In this document: in pieces, positions 19,576 to 31,399 of the stretch | Position numbering within the stretch: the first letter of the stretch is position 1 | How the letters are laid out: each line of letters begins with the position of its first letter | DNA from: Closterium sp. NIES-65 | Lineage: Eukaryota > Streptophyta > Zygnematophyceae > Desmidiales > Closteriaceae | Assembly (NCBI GenBank): GCA_948144175.1 | Contig: CANXME010002095.1 | Span: 310,001-374,000, forward strand | DNA length: 64,000 bases | Direction of reading: 5' to 3' | Translations under genes and position numbers: made by a program | The notes under the pieces: generated by a model | What the model was told of the DNA's origin: nothing | The model's database searches: none | The model's input: the letters and a program-made list of their open reading frames with translations, nothing else

Positions 19576-21768
19576 TTTGAGACCATAAAGGGACTTTACC
19601 AAGCGACACACTCGACCCGTACCGTCATCATAATCTTCGGGTTGTGCCATGTATACCTCTTCTTCCAAGACACCGTAGAGAAATGCGTTCTTGACATCCA
19701 TTTGATGGATATGGAGACCAAGATATGCGGCTATGGCAAGGAGGACTCGTACCGTGGTGTACTTTGCTACCGCGGCAAAGGTTTCGGTGAAATCAAGACC
19801 TGGAATTTGGGAATAACCTTTTGCCACTAACCTTGCCTTGTACCTATCGAGGCTACCATCACCTTTTACCTTGATCTTGTACACCCATTTGACACCAATT
19901 ACCTTCTTCCCTGGAGGTGGCTCAACAAGACGCCATGTACCTCGCTTCATGAGACTCTCAATCTCTTCTTCCTCGGCTTTCAACCAATGCTCTCTCTCGG
20001 GACTTGCCATTGCCTCACGACGACTCAAGGGCTCTCGCAGAAGGTGTGATGCTGCCATGCATATTGCCTCTACCTTCTTGTGAATGCAATTCTCACTCTC
20101 CTCACATGTGCACCTTGATGACATGTCAACCATGTAAGTGAAGGGCTTTTTTACCTTGCGGACTCGTTTACCTTTACCAAACTCCTCACTTGGCTGAGAC
20201 ACATTAGTGGTAGGGTTCGGTCTCACAGTGTCTGATTGCGTTGATGCGGTCATTTGCGGCTGAGACAACGGCTGCGACATCGGCTGCGACGGCGGCACGG
20301 CTGCTTGTTCTTCTCCTGGCGTGGAAATATCTTGATTATTGGTGTTGACTTGAAGATTATGTATGGTGACTCGTGGCGGTAAAGCTGAAACGTTTGTCGG
20401 CATAGTTGGTTGTGAAGATGCTCTTAGTGGGGATGTTGAGACTAGAAGCTTGGGAATTGATGATGATGCTGCTTTGTCGAGAGGTGGTGATGGTTGGGGC
20501 TGGTTGGTGTTGTTGCTCGGTGTTGAAGATGGTGGTAATTGATGACGACCGAATCCGGGACGTGGGGATGAAGTTGAGAAAGGTCTTGGGTGAAGAAGTG
20601 GACTGTTGGAGCTGGTGTTGGTGGTGACTCGCTGAAGTGATCCTCGTGCTATGAGCTGGCTTGACGTTGGAACAAGTGATGAACGTGTGGTATGAGAACG
20701 AGGTGTTGCGGTGACGGTTGACTTGTTGCTAGGAAGAGTCGTAGATGGTGTTGATGTAGGTACTTGGGGTCTTGTAGCTGTTGATTGCTGCTGCGTGGGA
20801 TGATGATGAGCTTCTGTAGTTGCCTCTGGAGTGATGGCTGGTGATGGGTTTGATGGCGTAGTGGTGGGCTGATCCGGTCGGCGTTGAAATTGTGAGGTTG
20901 GTGTTGATACAGCTGGCTGGTTTGTGACTGTTGGCTGCTGCTCCTTTGGTGGTGATGGAACGGTGACTTGCTGCAGTGGATGGTCTTCATTTGATGGCTG
21001 AACTTCATCTCCACTTGGTTGAGTAGCTGCTGGTGGCACTGGCGTGGCACGGCTGGACTCGTTGACGACGGCTTGAGGGAGATCGATGATCGGTCCGCAA
21101 TGGTCAGAATCGGTGTCATCTTCTTCCTCTTCTTGTGTTGTTTCCTCAGGTGCGCTTGCTGGTTCCTGTTGGATAGAGGATAGAGAGGAGGAAGAGGAAA
21201 ACTTATGCCAACCTGCAAGGGACATGTCTTCATAGAAGACAACATCCCTTGAAACCACTTCTCGCTTGGTGACAGGATCCCAAAGGACCCATCCCTTGCT
21301 CTCATTGCTCATGCCGATGAAGAGGCCCCAATGAGCTTTGCTGTCCACCTTGAGTCTCTTTGCATCTGGAACACTGTATTGGGCCATGGAACAAAAAACA
21401 CGAAGCATAGACAGATCTGGTTTAACTCCAAACCAAGCCTCATATGGCGTTACACCATCCGGTAGGGGCCTTGTGGGTCTCCTGTTGCGAACATAAATTG
21501 CCATAGTGATTGCCTCACCCCACCAGAGCTTGTCAAGGCCCTTAAACTGAAGAAAAGTGGTAGCTATAGCTTGAATAGTGCGATGAAACCTCTCTGCCAC
21601 TCCGTTTTGCTGAGGACTATAGGAACAAGTGAACTGTTGTTTGATGCCCAATGCCAACAACTCCCCCTGAAACGCTTTCCCCATGTACTCACCTCCTCGA
21701 TCAGACCTCAAGGTGCGTAACTTCTTCCCCGAATCTCTCTCAACAAGTGCTAGCCATTGCTTGAACAC
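19573..21768 (-). pseudogene. Element C integrase C-terminal half, linker and RT N-terminus
   Basis: Open frame of 731 codons. It begins in the integrase core (LRSDRGGEYMG and QQNGVAERFHR carry the second Asp and the Glu) and continues through VFCSMAQYSVPD and the GLFIGMSNESKGW block. A Ser/Thr/Pro/Gln-rich linker of about 330 residues follows. The RT start then shows [53 protein letters not shown] and [11 protein letters not shown]. It is separated from the preceding frame by a one-base shift near 21,765-21,772. C-prime lacks 62 codons from the RT start. Confidence 0.9.
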
Positions 21769-23138
21769 TTGTGCACTTCATCCTTGGTGTTGATGAAAAA
21801 GGACCACGAGAAACGACTCTTGTCATCAATGAAAGACACCAAATATTTCTTACCGTTTCGAGTAGGGTCTCGCATGGGGCCGAATACATCAGTGTGGACC
21901 AACTCTAGGAGGTCCCTTGATGGAGACTTAGAAGGAAAAAATGGCTTTCTTGCTAACTTACCTTCGACACAAGATGAGCATGGGACGGTAAAAAGAGACT
22001 TGACTACACTTACACTCAAATTAAGTCCTTCCACGCTCTTGTGACTTACTAACTCTTTGAATGCTTGCATCCCCAAGTGCCCCAAGCGTGCATGCCATAC
22101 CTCAGCTTGGGAGATACTCCCTTTGTTGTTGAATTGATCGGCTGAAACAGCGGGAAGCGAAACAACGTCGCTCTTTGCGTTGCTAGAACCGCGCTTAATC
22201 TCCAGCTTCATCTTGTAGAGACGCCCAGTACGCTCGCCTTCAGCCACCAAATTTCCTGCACTATCCCACACTTTGGCTTTCCCCCCTTGCAAGAGAACGG
22301 AGGCACCATTCTCTTTGAGTTGTCCGGCTGAGAGCAAGTTTGCTCCCAAATCAGGAACAAACAAAGCTTTATTGACATAAAATGACTTACCATCCTTTTC
22401 AAACTCAAGCTTGCCGACTCCTTTGATAGGTACTTTGCCAAGATCAGCAAGTGTCCCAGCTTTTGAGTCACACGAGGGCTGAAAATCTTTGAGAATGGAA
22501 TGATAGGGAGTCATGGTTTCAGAACAACCACTATCAAGAATAAACTCCTCACTACTAGTAGAAAAAACGTGCATGCAAGTAGCAGCGTTGAAAAGGACAG
22601 GACCATCAGAATCTTTGGACTCATTTTGACTAGTATAATGACTTGCTATATTTGCTATGGCTGCCTTACCCTTTTCAGATAGTAGCTGAGGAGGGGGGAC
22701 CCAATTAGGAGGCTTCTTAGGACAAGCATACCACGGATGACCCCACTCATGACAACAAAAAAACTCAAAATTAATCTTTTTAGCATTCGAGGCTTGGCTG
22801 AAATTATTGACTCTTGGCGGATTAAATCTTGCATTCTTAGGCTGATATTGATTGGGAATAGAAGGCCTTGGCTGGACATAGCGACTTGACTTATAGGGAG
22901 GACTTGACTGAGCAAAACGAGAGGGTTTGTATGGGTTGGAAGGTGACTGGAAATTCGTACCATAGTATGGTTGAGGGCGGTTTGGGCTGAAATTTCCTTG
23001 CCTCTGGGATTGGTTGCCATATCTTGTAGCTGCTGCAGCACTCCACGCACCTTCGTCACTCCGCTTGTTCTGTGCAATGTCTCGACTCTGCTGCTCGTTG
23101 ACAAGGGCCTCAAAGATGAACGCACGACTCTTCATTGA
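21750..23138 (-). pseudogene. Element C Gag C-terminus, zinc knuckle, protease, integrase N-terminal half
   Basis: Open frame of 461 codons after the TAG at 23,139-23,141. It contains a CCHC-like knuckle in which the first Cys position is Phe (FFCCHEWGHPWYAC). The protease site is LDSGCSETMT. The GAG-pre-integrase follows (VWHARLGHLG, CVEGKLARKPF), then the integrase first catalytic Asp (VHTDVFGP) and DDKSRFSW. It ends where a single-base deletion shifts the integrase frame. Confidence 0.88.
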
Positions 23139-23141
23139 CTA

Positions 23142-23805
23142 CGGGAGCGCTTGTAGTGTTGCACGGAAAGTGTCCCACTCCAGTGTAAGGCCGGTGAGGA
23201 TGACGGTCTTGAAAAGAGACTCTGGAATCTCCAAGCCGATCGCTGTTGCTTCCTCCAACATTGCTTCAGCTCGTTGTAGGTAGGCTTGTGCTGATTCATC
23301 TTCTTCCATCTTCAGATTCATGAAGCGGCTCCACATCTCGGCTTGGCTGCTCTCGGATTTTAGCTGGTGCATAGTCTTCAGTCGGCTCCATGTTTCCTCT
23401 GCACTGTTTGCCTTGGTAGAACAGGGCAGGAGCGACTTCAACTGCTGCTCGTGAATGCTACTGAGTAGGTAGAGGAAGGCCTCCTTGTTGCGTCGTTCGT
23501 AAAGTCGTTTTTCAGCTTCTGAAGCATCTGCTGCTGGTTTGGCTGCTTCTCCAATGTAGTAAGGCCACAGATCCAGAAGGGATGCAGTGAGCTCAAACTG
23601 AGTTGCCCATGTTGTAAAATCTTTGCCGGTGAACTTAGGCATATGGTGAGTGGAGAAGCTTAGGCATGAAGGAGGTGAGTGGTGAGTATGTTGTTGAAGA
23701 ACTGCCTGGTGCAACTGCTTCCACTAATCCAGTAGCTGCTGATGTTGACTCTGAAGCTCCTCCGGCTGGCTGGAGTGCAGGACAAGATGGATTCTCTTCC
23801 GCCAT
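23142..23805 (-). pseudogene. Element C Gag N-terminal part
   Basis: The likely ATG is at 23,805 (MAEENPSCP). The N-terminal 57 codons run into a stop near 23,640, and the capsid continues in another frame: FTGKDFTTWATQFE, LLDLWPYYIGEA, then EETWSRLKTMHQL and SLFKTVILTGL, typical of the copia Gag (UBN2-like) fold. A TAG at 23,139-23,141 ends it. Leader sequence lies between here and the primer-binding site. Confidence 0.82.
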
Positions 23806-23856
23806 GTTCGTATGGTGCTAGGATAGGAACGTGGTGGGCTAGGTTGATCGAAACGA

Positions 23857-24376
23857 CGAGCTCTGATACCAACTTGTAAAACAGAGTAGCTCTGATGACT
23901 GGAAGGCTGGAAAATTGGCTGGAAAAGCTCAACAGAGCTGCTGGACTTGGCTTGATGAGAGAAAACTTATACTATGCTCAAGATTGTACAAGCCCACTAA
24001 GGCACAACTTCTTAAGCATTACAATCATGCAGATTGATAGCTCAAACTAGGCTGCTAGACAAGGCAACTTCCTTGGGAACTTGGGCACAATTCTGCTTCC
24101 ATGGACCTTGAGTGACTTTGAGAGCCACATGAGGTGCATGAATAAGAAGGCTCTGGAATTCTTTGATTTAGCTGATTTTGGATTGTAGAAATCTGTAGAA
24201 AGCGTTAACACTTCGGCTAAAAGTGATTCCGAACTGTAAAGAGACTTCGGCTGAAAACTGATTGGTTGCGGAAGTTTCTGAATATTTCGCGAAGCCTTGA
24301 CTCCGTCGCCAACATTCCCCCCTTGCTGCTCCTTGTGTGCTAAGGGCTGGGGCGGCAGAAACTCGCTTCTCCAACA
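23857..24376 (-). repeat. 5' LTR and primer-binding site of C
   Basis: LTR 23,875-24,376. On the minus strand the exact primer-binding sequence TGGTATCAGAGC follows after a three-base spacer (about 23,860-23,871). Confidence 0.9.
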
Positions 24377-25330
24377 GAACTTGCGACATAATTAGGGTAG
24401 GTTCTGATGATTTACGGTTTGCAAGACCTAGGCGCTGTTCGGGAGGCCCTCACTCCGACTGGTCCCAGTCGGGGTGGAGAAACCGCTATAGAATTTCGCA
24501 GAGTGTTGGGTGTGGAAATAAAAAACTGTTGTTGAAAAAGTGGAGAGACGCCTACAGACGGGAGTTGGTTCGGCTCGGCTGGTTTGGTGTGATTTGGTCT
24601 GAATCCTAGAGGTGTTGAGAAGGTTCCAGGGGCTAGGGAGAAAATTTAAAGAGGATGCGCGAAACTCTCTCGCCAAGCATGTGTAACCCTAAACGAAGGT
24701 ACAATTGCTTCGGCAAAGCTGTTTAGAGATTGCCTTGCTGTATGCACGGCTGACCGTTGAGTTTCGAGAATGCTTCGCGCCAAGTTCGTCTTCCAAATTA
24801 TACTGCTGGTTTCTAAAACTGACAGAACCTAGTTTAGTACGTGTTAGCACCTACCGCGCAAACAGCTGAGACCTGCGCTACTCCGCATTCGAGAGCAGGT
24901 ACTGCCGTCACGTGCCGTGAAAAGTCATGTATGTCACTGCGTCGAACGCTGCGACTGGATCCAATCGACACGTTGTCGCTCTCGCCAGTCTCCCCATAGC
25001 GCGCCGTGAAGGCGATGTTCGCCAATTAATTGCATTGCGAGCGTGCGATATTCAACAACGTCACTGCGCGCGTTGGGACCATGATCCTCTCTTCGCGAGA
25101 CCCCTACGCCGTCAGCCTTGTTGCGTGCGACGAAGGCGAGGGGCGGGATGGCGAAGCCATCTCTTCGTGCCAATGTTTCCGCGTGCGCCTGCAACTTCAT
25201 CGCTGCATCGCATCACTAAAATTCGCAGAACTCGTCGCGCTCGACGTGTTTGGACGCACCGCTGCGCCGTAGCAGAACTCGGAATGCGCGTCATCGCCTA
25301 TCCGTGCCCGGGTTTCTGGCGCTACTCCGC
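24377..25330. other. Unique sequence, no recognised gene
   Basis: No repeat of the window covers it and no ORF carries a recognisable domain. Overlapping short ORFs in all frames near 24,930-25,350 are what CG-rich sequence gives by chance. Confidence 0.5.
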
Positions 25331-28140
25331 GGATGCGGCAGAGTGAATCTGAGCATAGCTTTCCCATGCGAGCCATTTCCAGCGCTGGCTCTCATCGCCA
25401 CATTTTCCGTGGCAGCATGCATGCATCTGGCACGAGAACCCGCGAGACCTCGCGGCGCGTGGTGGAGGCCACATTGCGGGTGGTGCTGGTGGCGGTCGTG
25501 TTCTCGTTGGCCGCGGGAACTCCTGGCAGGAGGGAGATGGGGGACGAGGGGAAGCAGGATGGGCAGGGCGAGGGGGAGGAAGGCGTGGAGGCGTGGGTGG
25601 TGCCGCGTGTGCTGCGATCGCTGGTGCAGCGAGTGATGCGAGCCAAGGTGCGTCGAGGCGAGTTTTGCCACGACAACCCCCCCTTTGCTCACATCCTTGT
25701 CATTTGGCTACCCCATGTGCCAGCTGTCACATTTTGATGCCTTCTTCTCCGTCGCCCTGACCTCCCCACTTTCCCCCGCCCCCACCCCCCCCCCCCCGTC
25801 CCCCCCCCCCCCTCCCCCCCTCCCCCGCCCAACCCGCGCTATCCCGCAGGTGATTGCCGCCTTCCACTTGGAAAGGGCAGCGTCGCAGGGTGGAGCTGGC
25901 AGTTCACGATTCTCACATCAGCAGCAGTGTATACATGGACGCGTGTTAGCGGATAGAAGCAGTCGTTCGGTCGTTCGCGGGAAACTCGAGGCGCGCACCA
26001 CTGGCGCCCGCGTCTACAGCAGAGTGCTTGCGGTGATGCGGGAGGAGTGGGACTTGGGTGGAGAGCAGGGTGGCGAGGGTGGAGTAGTAAGACAGGCAGG
26101 CAGCGCTTGCTGGGCAGTCGACAGGGTGCGTGCCGTTGGGGCCAACGCAGCTGCAGGGTGCCGCCACGCAAGGGTGGTCACAGCCTGAGGGGGAGCAGCA
26201 GCTGCCGCTGCATCAAGGGTGAGGGTGAGCGTGAGCGGTTGCAGGGTGTGTGGGCCGCAGATAGGCATGGGCGGAAACGGCGGAAGTGGATTCGCGGCTG
26301 ACAAAGTGGCTGTTGGGGAAGGGGTGCCTGCGCCCCTGTCCCTGTTCCAGTCTGTTCCCCGTGCCCGTCTCAATCCATCAGCACAAGCCACAGTATTCCG
26401 GCGCCCCTCTCCTCCCCCCCAACCCCGCCTACCCCACCTTCGTACCCGCCAGCCACACCATGCCCGTAGGGCCCTCCTCGCCCCTGGACCACGCCATCTC
26501 CCCCTCCATCCCTGCTCTCGCAGTCGGGTGGCCCCATGCCCGCTCCCTATGTGGTCACTGCGCCCTCCGCCTCTCCTCAAACAACGCGTTACAGGGCTGG
26601 GCAGTGGCAGCAACAGTGGCAGGTGTGGTGAAGAGATATGCCTGTCAATTATGCACCAGTCGCAAAAGGTTCTCCTTGCATGGCAGATTACCACTCTTCT
26701 GCCACCACCCTTCCTTCTCTTTCCCCTTCCCTTCACCGAGGGCTGTGGCGTTCCCAGCGCCGTCGCTGTAGCCTCCTCCCCCGCCCCGCGTCCCGCAACA
26801 ACTTCTCCGAGCAAGGGGAGGGCGATAGGGCACGGGAGGTGGCGACCACGGCGAAGAGAAGTGGGGGCGAGAGGGCACGGCAGTGGCTGATGGACGAGCT
26901 GGGGGCGCTGGGCGTGGACAGCGGGGAAGAGAAGTGGGGGAGGCGGGGAGTGGGGGCGGGTGAGGTCCGTTCTGTGAGAATGATGGGGAGGGGGAAGGGG
27001 AGAGCGCAATGGAGAAGGGTGCGTGGGGCCGGTGTGCACGAGTGAGTGGGCTGGAGAGGCGCGTCCATGCTGCTGCTGCAGCTGAAGCTGCTGCTTGTGT
27101 GAGCATCGGTGCCTCGCCCCCCCAGCCCAGCTTGCGGCAGCTTCGTCTGCGTGCAGTGGGCAGACAGGCAGCCGGCGCAGTGGAGCGGCAGGGTGAATTG
27201 AGGGCAGGCAGAGTGAGGAGCGAGAGGCAGGTAGCGTGGGGTTAGCAGGGAGTTTGGGCGAGGGGAACGCGCATACTGGCGGGCGGCGGCCGTGGTGGTG
27301 CGGATGGTGGCAGGCTGTGTCCAGCACGTTGCTTCAATGACCGCCCTCCCTCGCTCTTTGGGTATGCTTTGCACATGCGTGCCCGCTGTGACTGTCCCCC
27401 ACGACATGCCATCCGACACCACGTCTCTGCTTCTCACATTCGTCCCACCAGCTCCTCGCCTCTCCTCTTTCTCCCCCCGCTGCCCATGCCAGGCCCCTCA
27501 CCCCAGCCCCTCCTCCGCACGCCTCGCCTTGCCTCCCCTACTCCTCCTCAGCACCAACTCCTCTGCTGAGCGACCCCAAAGGGACGACTTGGGGGCAGCA
27601 TGGGCGAGAGCAGTTGTGGAAACACAGGCGGAGCAGAGGTGGGAGCATGCGAAGGGGTGGGGAGGGGAAGGGGGGTTTGGGGGACCTTGGGTCAGAACAT
27701 GGGGGGGAGCATGAGCGGCAGTTTCATTGATACGAACATGAGCGGAGGAGGTGGGATAGCAGGGGCAGGGAGACAAGGTCACCCAGGCATGGAGGGAGTG
27801 CGGCGGCCACAAGCAGGAACAGGCAGCATAGGTAGCACACGCAGCACGGGCAGCATAGGCAGGAGGAGCGCGAGCATGGATGTGTCACGCCGTTGCTGGC
27901 AGTTGATGCCATTCTCACTCACAGACGCCTCCTCCTCCCTGGGCTTCCCGCAGCACCGGCAGCATGGCAGTGCCGCAGTGCCCACAATGGTGGCGGCGGT
28001 GGCATGGTGGGCAACAGTGTGGAGTGCAGTCACAGCATCAGCGTGGTGATGGGGCGGCACAGCCTTGACAGCAGCGGCAGCGGCGTGATGCTGCAGAGAA
28101 CGACTGGGCAGCTGCGGCAGGGTGGAATGGGGACTTTTTC
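25331..28140. other. GC-rich low-complexity region, possible host gene, not resolved
   Basis: Very GC-rich sequence with long ORFs on both strands (437 codons on the minus strand at 26,014-27,327; 134 codons on the plus strand at 25,333-25,737; 149 codons on the plus strand at 27,600-28,049). All are Pro/Ser/Ala/Gly/Arg-rich and I recognise no domain. The plus-strand stretch around 25,440-25,650 reads the least biased protein, and a GTGCGT near 25,650 could be a splice donor. A poly-C block lies at 25,770-25,832. It could hold exons of a host gene or be non-coding. Confidence 0.4.
25770..25832. repeat. Poly-C low-complexity tract
   Basis: About 60 bp of almost pure C with a few A, T and G. 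Its true length may be unreliable in sequencing. Confidence 0.85.
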
Positions 28141-28747
28141 AGGAGACTTACGCGCGTTAAGCAGCACCAAAAAATCCCCATCGAACGAAATTAATCACCT
28201 CTTTTCCCGGTGTGATGCCATCAGCTACCCGATGTCCCTAGCTCTCCTCTCCCTCATTTCTCCCACTGCCTTCCCCTTCGCACACCGACAGCATTGTACA
28301 TGGGCATACAAACCGAGTTACGAGATTGATTTTCTTTCGGGACACAACTCGACCAAGTCGAGTTAAGCAAAACTCGCGATTTCAAGTAGATGCGCTCACG
28401 GCCACATTTGGCATGGTTGGGGGGGTTGCTGTGGCGGCGGAAGGCATTGGGAAGGTGTGGGGTGAGCAAGGGGGCGACGTGGAGTGGGATAGGGTGGAAG
28501 AGGGCATGGTGACTTTACGTCTGTACAGGATTTAGGGTTGCCAGGGCGAGGTGGAAGGGGAGAGGGTTGGGGGGAATGGGGTCTCTCTGCAGCAGAGATT
28601 GACTTTTGCATGATGACGTAATCCAAAATCTGATTTTTTCGCAAACCGCACCCCATCCCCCTTCTCCATGTACCCACCCCTCCATTGCAACTCGGAAAAT
28701 TTTGTTACATCCGAGTCGAACCTGGGCCGTTTCGATATGGGTTCACT
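28141..28747. other. Intergenic sequence, no gene seen
   Basis: About 600 bp upstream of the transposon. A short inverted motif around CGAGTT (28,312-28,375) is visible; nothing coding is recognised. Confidence 0.45.
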
Positions 28748-29041
28748 CAGGGCACCTAAGTTGCAAAATACGCTCAGGACACTGCGTTTAGCGGATATAC
28801 GCTAGCGTTTACACGCTAAACGCTAAACGCAAGCTAATACGCTATACGCTTGCCAATTGTTTTTGGGGCAGCCCGACCGAAAAAAATATGAATATACGGA
28901 AAGATGCGGGATTGCACGACGAGCATTTTGCCACCGTCAAATTCACGTCCGCGATTTGTGCAAGAGTGAACGGCAATCTCCGCGCTGATCGGCAATTTCC
29001 CTTCCCTGCAGATCCGCGCAGATTGAAGGTTCTTCCCGCAG

Positions 29042-29229
29042 AAGGGATGGGGGGAAAGACTCTCCCTATATCAACGTCTTGTAGATCTGGACTGGAAGTG
29101 ACGTGACGACTGTACAAATTTCAAATATCAAATTGGTTGGATGAGATAGATGCAATGCGGTGAAGATAGGTGATGGGAGGGGGAATTGGTTGGAGGCAAC
29201 ATTGGCGATGGGTGTGGGGCACGAATTCC
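29042..29229. repeat. 188-bp repeat, copy 1 (inside the DNA transposon)
   Basis: Matches 33,569-33,756 with one mismatch in the same orientation. Both copies end at GAATTCC. Confidence 0.95.
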
Positions 29230-29448
29230 AGCATTGGCAATGGTTTCCCTGTCCAGGATCTCTCCTACGCCTCCTCATACACTCTAGCAATCATGCGTTG
29301 GGATAGCGAGCCCGAAGCAGAGCAGATTCGCGCAACGCTATTGCAGTCTATAGCCTACGAACTCTGCATCTTAACCCGATTTTGGGCCGAGACAAGGGTG
29401 GTTATCTTGGAATGGAGAAAAACTTACCTCTGAAACATAACCCCTTAG

Positions 29449-29473
29449 ATCCCCCCCCCCCCCCCCCCCCCCC
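29449..29473. repeat. Poly-C tract inside the transposon
   Basis: More than 20 consecutive C. Like the other C runs here it may be length-variable. Confidence 0.85.
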
Positions 29474-29637
29474 TATAATAGCCTGGGCGGATTTTTTTCC
29501 CTGCCCGGGAAAGTTTTTTTCCTGCCCCAAAAAGCGTATGTCCAAATCGCTCCCTTACGCGTATAGCGTCTATACGCTAGCGTATATACGATACGCGTAT
29601 ATACGCTATAAGCGTATTTTGCAACTTAGCAGGGCAC

Positions 29638-31106
29638 AAAGAGGCTGAATTGGCGGAAGGAGCTTTCCCTCCTGGATGATCATGCCATTTGATCCCCCAC
29701 CTTCGTCCTTTTTCTTCCCCCCCTCTCCTTTCCCTCAACTTCCCTTTCCTTCCCCACTGCTCCCCCTCCTTCCTCCCCTCCCATCTTCTCTCTTGTGCAC
29801 CCATCTCGTATCCTTCTTACCACCCCCTCCCTGTCATTCTCCCTCATGTCTCCCTTCTCATCTCCAAGTCCTCCGCTCACCCCATTCAGCTCCTCCACCC
29901 TCCCCGCATGCCGTGTTGCTCATTCGTACAACTACATTGTGCTCTGTACGTCACTTCACTTCATGGCACCCTCGTTCATCTGTCAACCGTTTCTTGCCAT
30001 TCAACCTGAACATAAACCAATTGTCCATCCCCATCTCAGGTCCTCCTCACACCATCACCCTCCCATCTGCATCCCCACAACTCCTGCCAAGCAGCATCAC
30101 TGTAGCCACAATCTCTCCCTTAGTTAGCTCATACATTCATCATCAAACCCCAGCATCCCCTGCCACCCGGTTGATCTCGTTTTGTTATGCCCTTCACCCT
30201 ATCATGTCATGCTCCTCGTTACATCACCCCATATGCACGAACCAAGAGTCCCTTTCGGCCCCCCATCATCCTCCTTTACCCACCATTGCCTTCCCATTGC
30301 CTCTCACGTCCTCCTCCTCCACTAGCCATCATGTCAGCCCAGTGTTGGGACAGCTTTGGAAGTGCACCTCATTCCTCATCCCATACCTCATCCCATATCT
30401 CAAACCTCTCCCATACTTCATCCCATACTGCATCCCATACCTCATCCCACATGCCTCATCCCATACCTCATCCCATACCTCATCCCATCACTCATTCCAT
30501 GCCTCATCCCATGCCTCATCCCATGCCTCGTCTCGTACCTCATCTCATACCTTATATCTCATCCACCCTATCCTCTCTTCCTGCTGTCAGCAGTTTGATC
30601 ATAAGATCGCACCATGACCTGCCCTTCATACCATCGCCGAACAAGCGTGGCTGAAGTGGGTTCAGCTTATGCTGTATGTGAACCACATGACCAGCCATGT
30701 GTGTGAGTTTGATTCTTATTCATACTGAATAGGCCCAAATCGTGTGTTCTTATGGGATAAGGTAGTATGGGGGCAGCTGTGCCGTGCACTTCATCCCCCG
30801 CCTCATTTCCATACCACATCCATCTACTCCTCAAACGCTTCACATTGTTTATAGTATGCCTGCCCTTCACTCGTGCCCTTCAACTTGGCTGGTTCAAAAA
30901 CTGTGTGGTCTTCGGTGACACAGTGCAGCACACTACATGAAGAGGGTGAGATGAAATGGAAGTCTTTAATTGCCCGGATCCCAGTCAAATCCCGTCCAGT
31001 TGGAAGGAATGGAAGTGTTTATTGCTTCTCTCACTGTGTTTTGCTTGCTGTAATTCACAACAGGTTGCTGAAGGCAGTGGTGACAGAAGCATTGAGAGAA
31101 ATGGGT
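29638..31106. other. Pyrimidine-rich sequence with a 12-bp minisatellite, no gene recognised
   Basis: 29,690-30,350 is strongly C/T-biased on the plus strand and gives long Pro/Ser-rich ORFs in all three plus frames, a sign of composition rather than coding. The minisatellite follows. 30,600-31,106 shows nothing recognisable. Confidence 0.5.
30374..30555. repeat. 12-bp minisatellite, about 14 units
   Basis: Imperfect tandem array of CCTCATCCCATA (variants CCCATG, TCTCGTA). Because 12 is a multiple of 3 it leaves open ORFs of four-residue repeats, which should not be taken as a gene. Confidence 0.88.
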
Positions 31107-31391
31107 GACTTAAGGGCGGCGGGGCCGCGTAGGTAAGGGCGGCGCAACGGGCCGCTAGGGGCGACACGGAGGGTCGCTAAAAAAAAGGAAAACGCGCCTC
31201 GGGGCGCGCTTCGGTGGGCCCTAGAAGCAGTCCCTAGGAGGGGACATGCTCTGATTCCATGTGAAAAGAAGAACGCGAATGAGTGAACTATGAACAAAGT
31301 GAGTACATATAGGAAACCCTAATTGGGTTGTACCCCCTATGGGATACCCCACTATAGCCTACATAACAGCATAAGCTATAATGTTCTGACA
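31107..31391 (-). mobile_element. Copia 5' fragment: leader, primer-binding site and 132-bp LTR
   Basis: The LTR at 31,260-31,391 belongs to the short-LTR family (closest to that of G). On the minus strand the PBS TGGAATCAGAGC (31,248-31,259) and about 140 bp of GC-rich leader follow. The rest of the element is absent, so it is a 5'-end remnant. It abuts the hAT relic. Confidence 0.85.
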
Positions 31392-31399
31392 GGTACTAC

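Larger units (their letters stand above)
9490..21356. repeat. Segmental duplication, copy 1
   Basis: Collinear with about 52,315-64,000 in the same orientation: part of element B, its 3' flank and part of element C. The offset is 42,816-42,830 before and 42,644 after the 186-bp deletion in copy 2. By eye about 98% identical. The right end lies beyond the window for copy 2. Confidence 0.92.
17758..24376 (-). mobile_element. Ty1/copia element C, different lineage, 501/502-bp LTRs
   Basis: Element of 6.6 kb with LTRs at 17,758-18,258 and 23,875-24,376, each with TG/CA ends. A purine tract precedes the 3' LTR and an exact tRNA-Met primer-binding site follows the 5' LTR. Gag, zinc knuckle, protease, integrase, RT and RNase H are all recognisable. 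The two LTRs differ by roughly 15-20% by eye and the flanking pentamers (ACACT, GAACT) do not match. At least two TAG stops, three frameshifts and an RT site YVND disable it. A second copy starts at 60,588. Confidence 0.92.
28748..29637. mobile_element. Non-autonomous DNA transposon with 19-bp TIRs and 8-bp TSD
   Basis: The element spans 28,756-29,629 (874 bp). Its ends are perfect 19-bp inverted repeats, CTAAGTTGCAAAATACGCT at 28,756-28,774 and its complement at 29,611-29,629. The 8-bp direct repeat CAGGGCAC flanks both ends (28,748-28,755 and 29,630-29,637). Clusters of ACGCTA/GCGTAT motifs sit just inside each end, as subterminal transposase-binding repeats do. No transposase is encoded inside. 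An 8-bp duplication suits the hAT superfamily; that assignment is inference. Confidence 0.88.

Noticed and set aside
26014..27327. 437-codon minus-strand ORF, Pro/His/Arg-rich
   Set aside because: Competing ORFs of similar quality exist in all frames on both strands. No domain, no stable composition, and GC-rich sequence has few stops by chance.
30374..30555. Possible CRISPR-like array
   Set aside because: Units are 12 bp without unique spacers in a eukaryotic repeat context, so it is an ordinary minisatellite.
29676..30654. Pro/Ser-rich ORFs of 106-313 codons on the plus strand
   Set aside because: All three frames are open because the strand is pyrimidine-rich and contains a 12-bp repeat. 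The IPHP/SHTS-like residues are products of the minisatellite.
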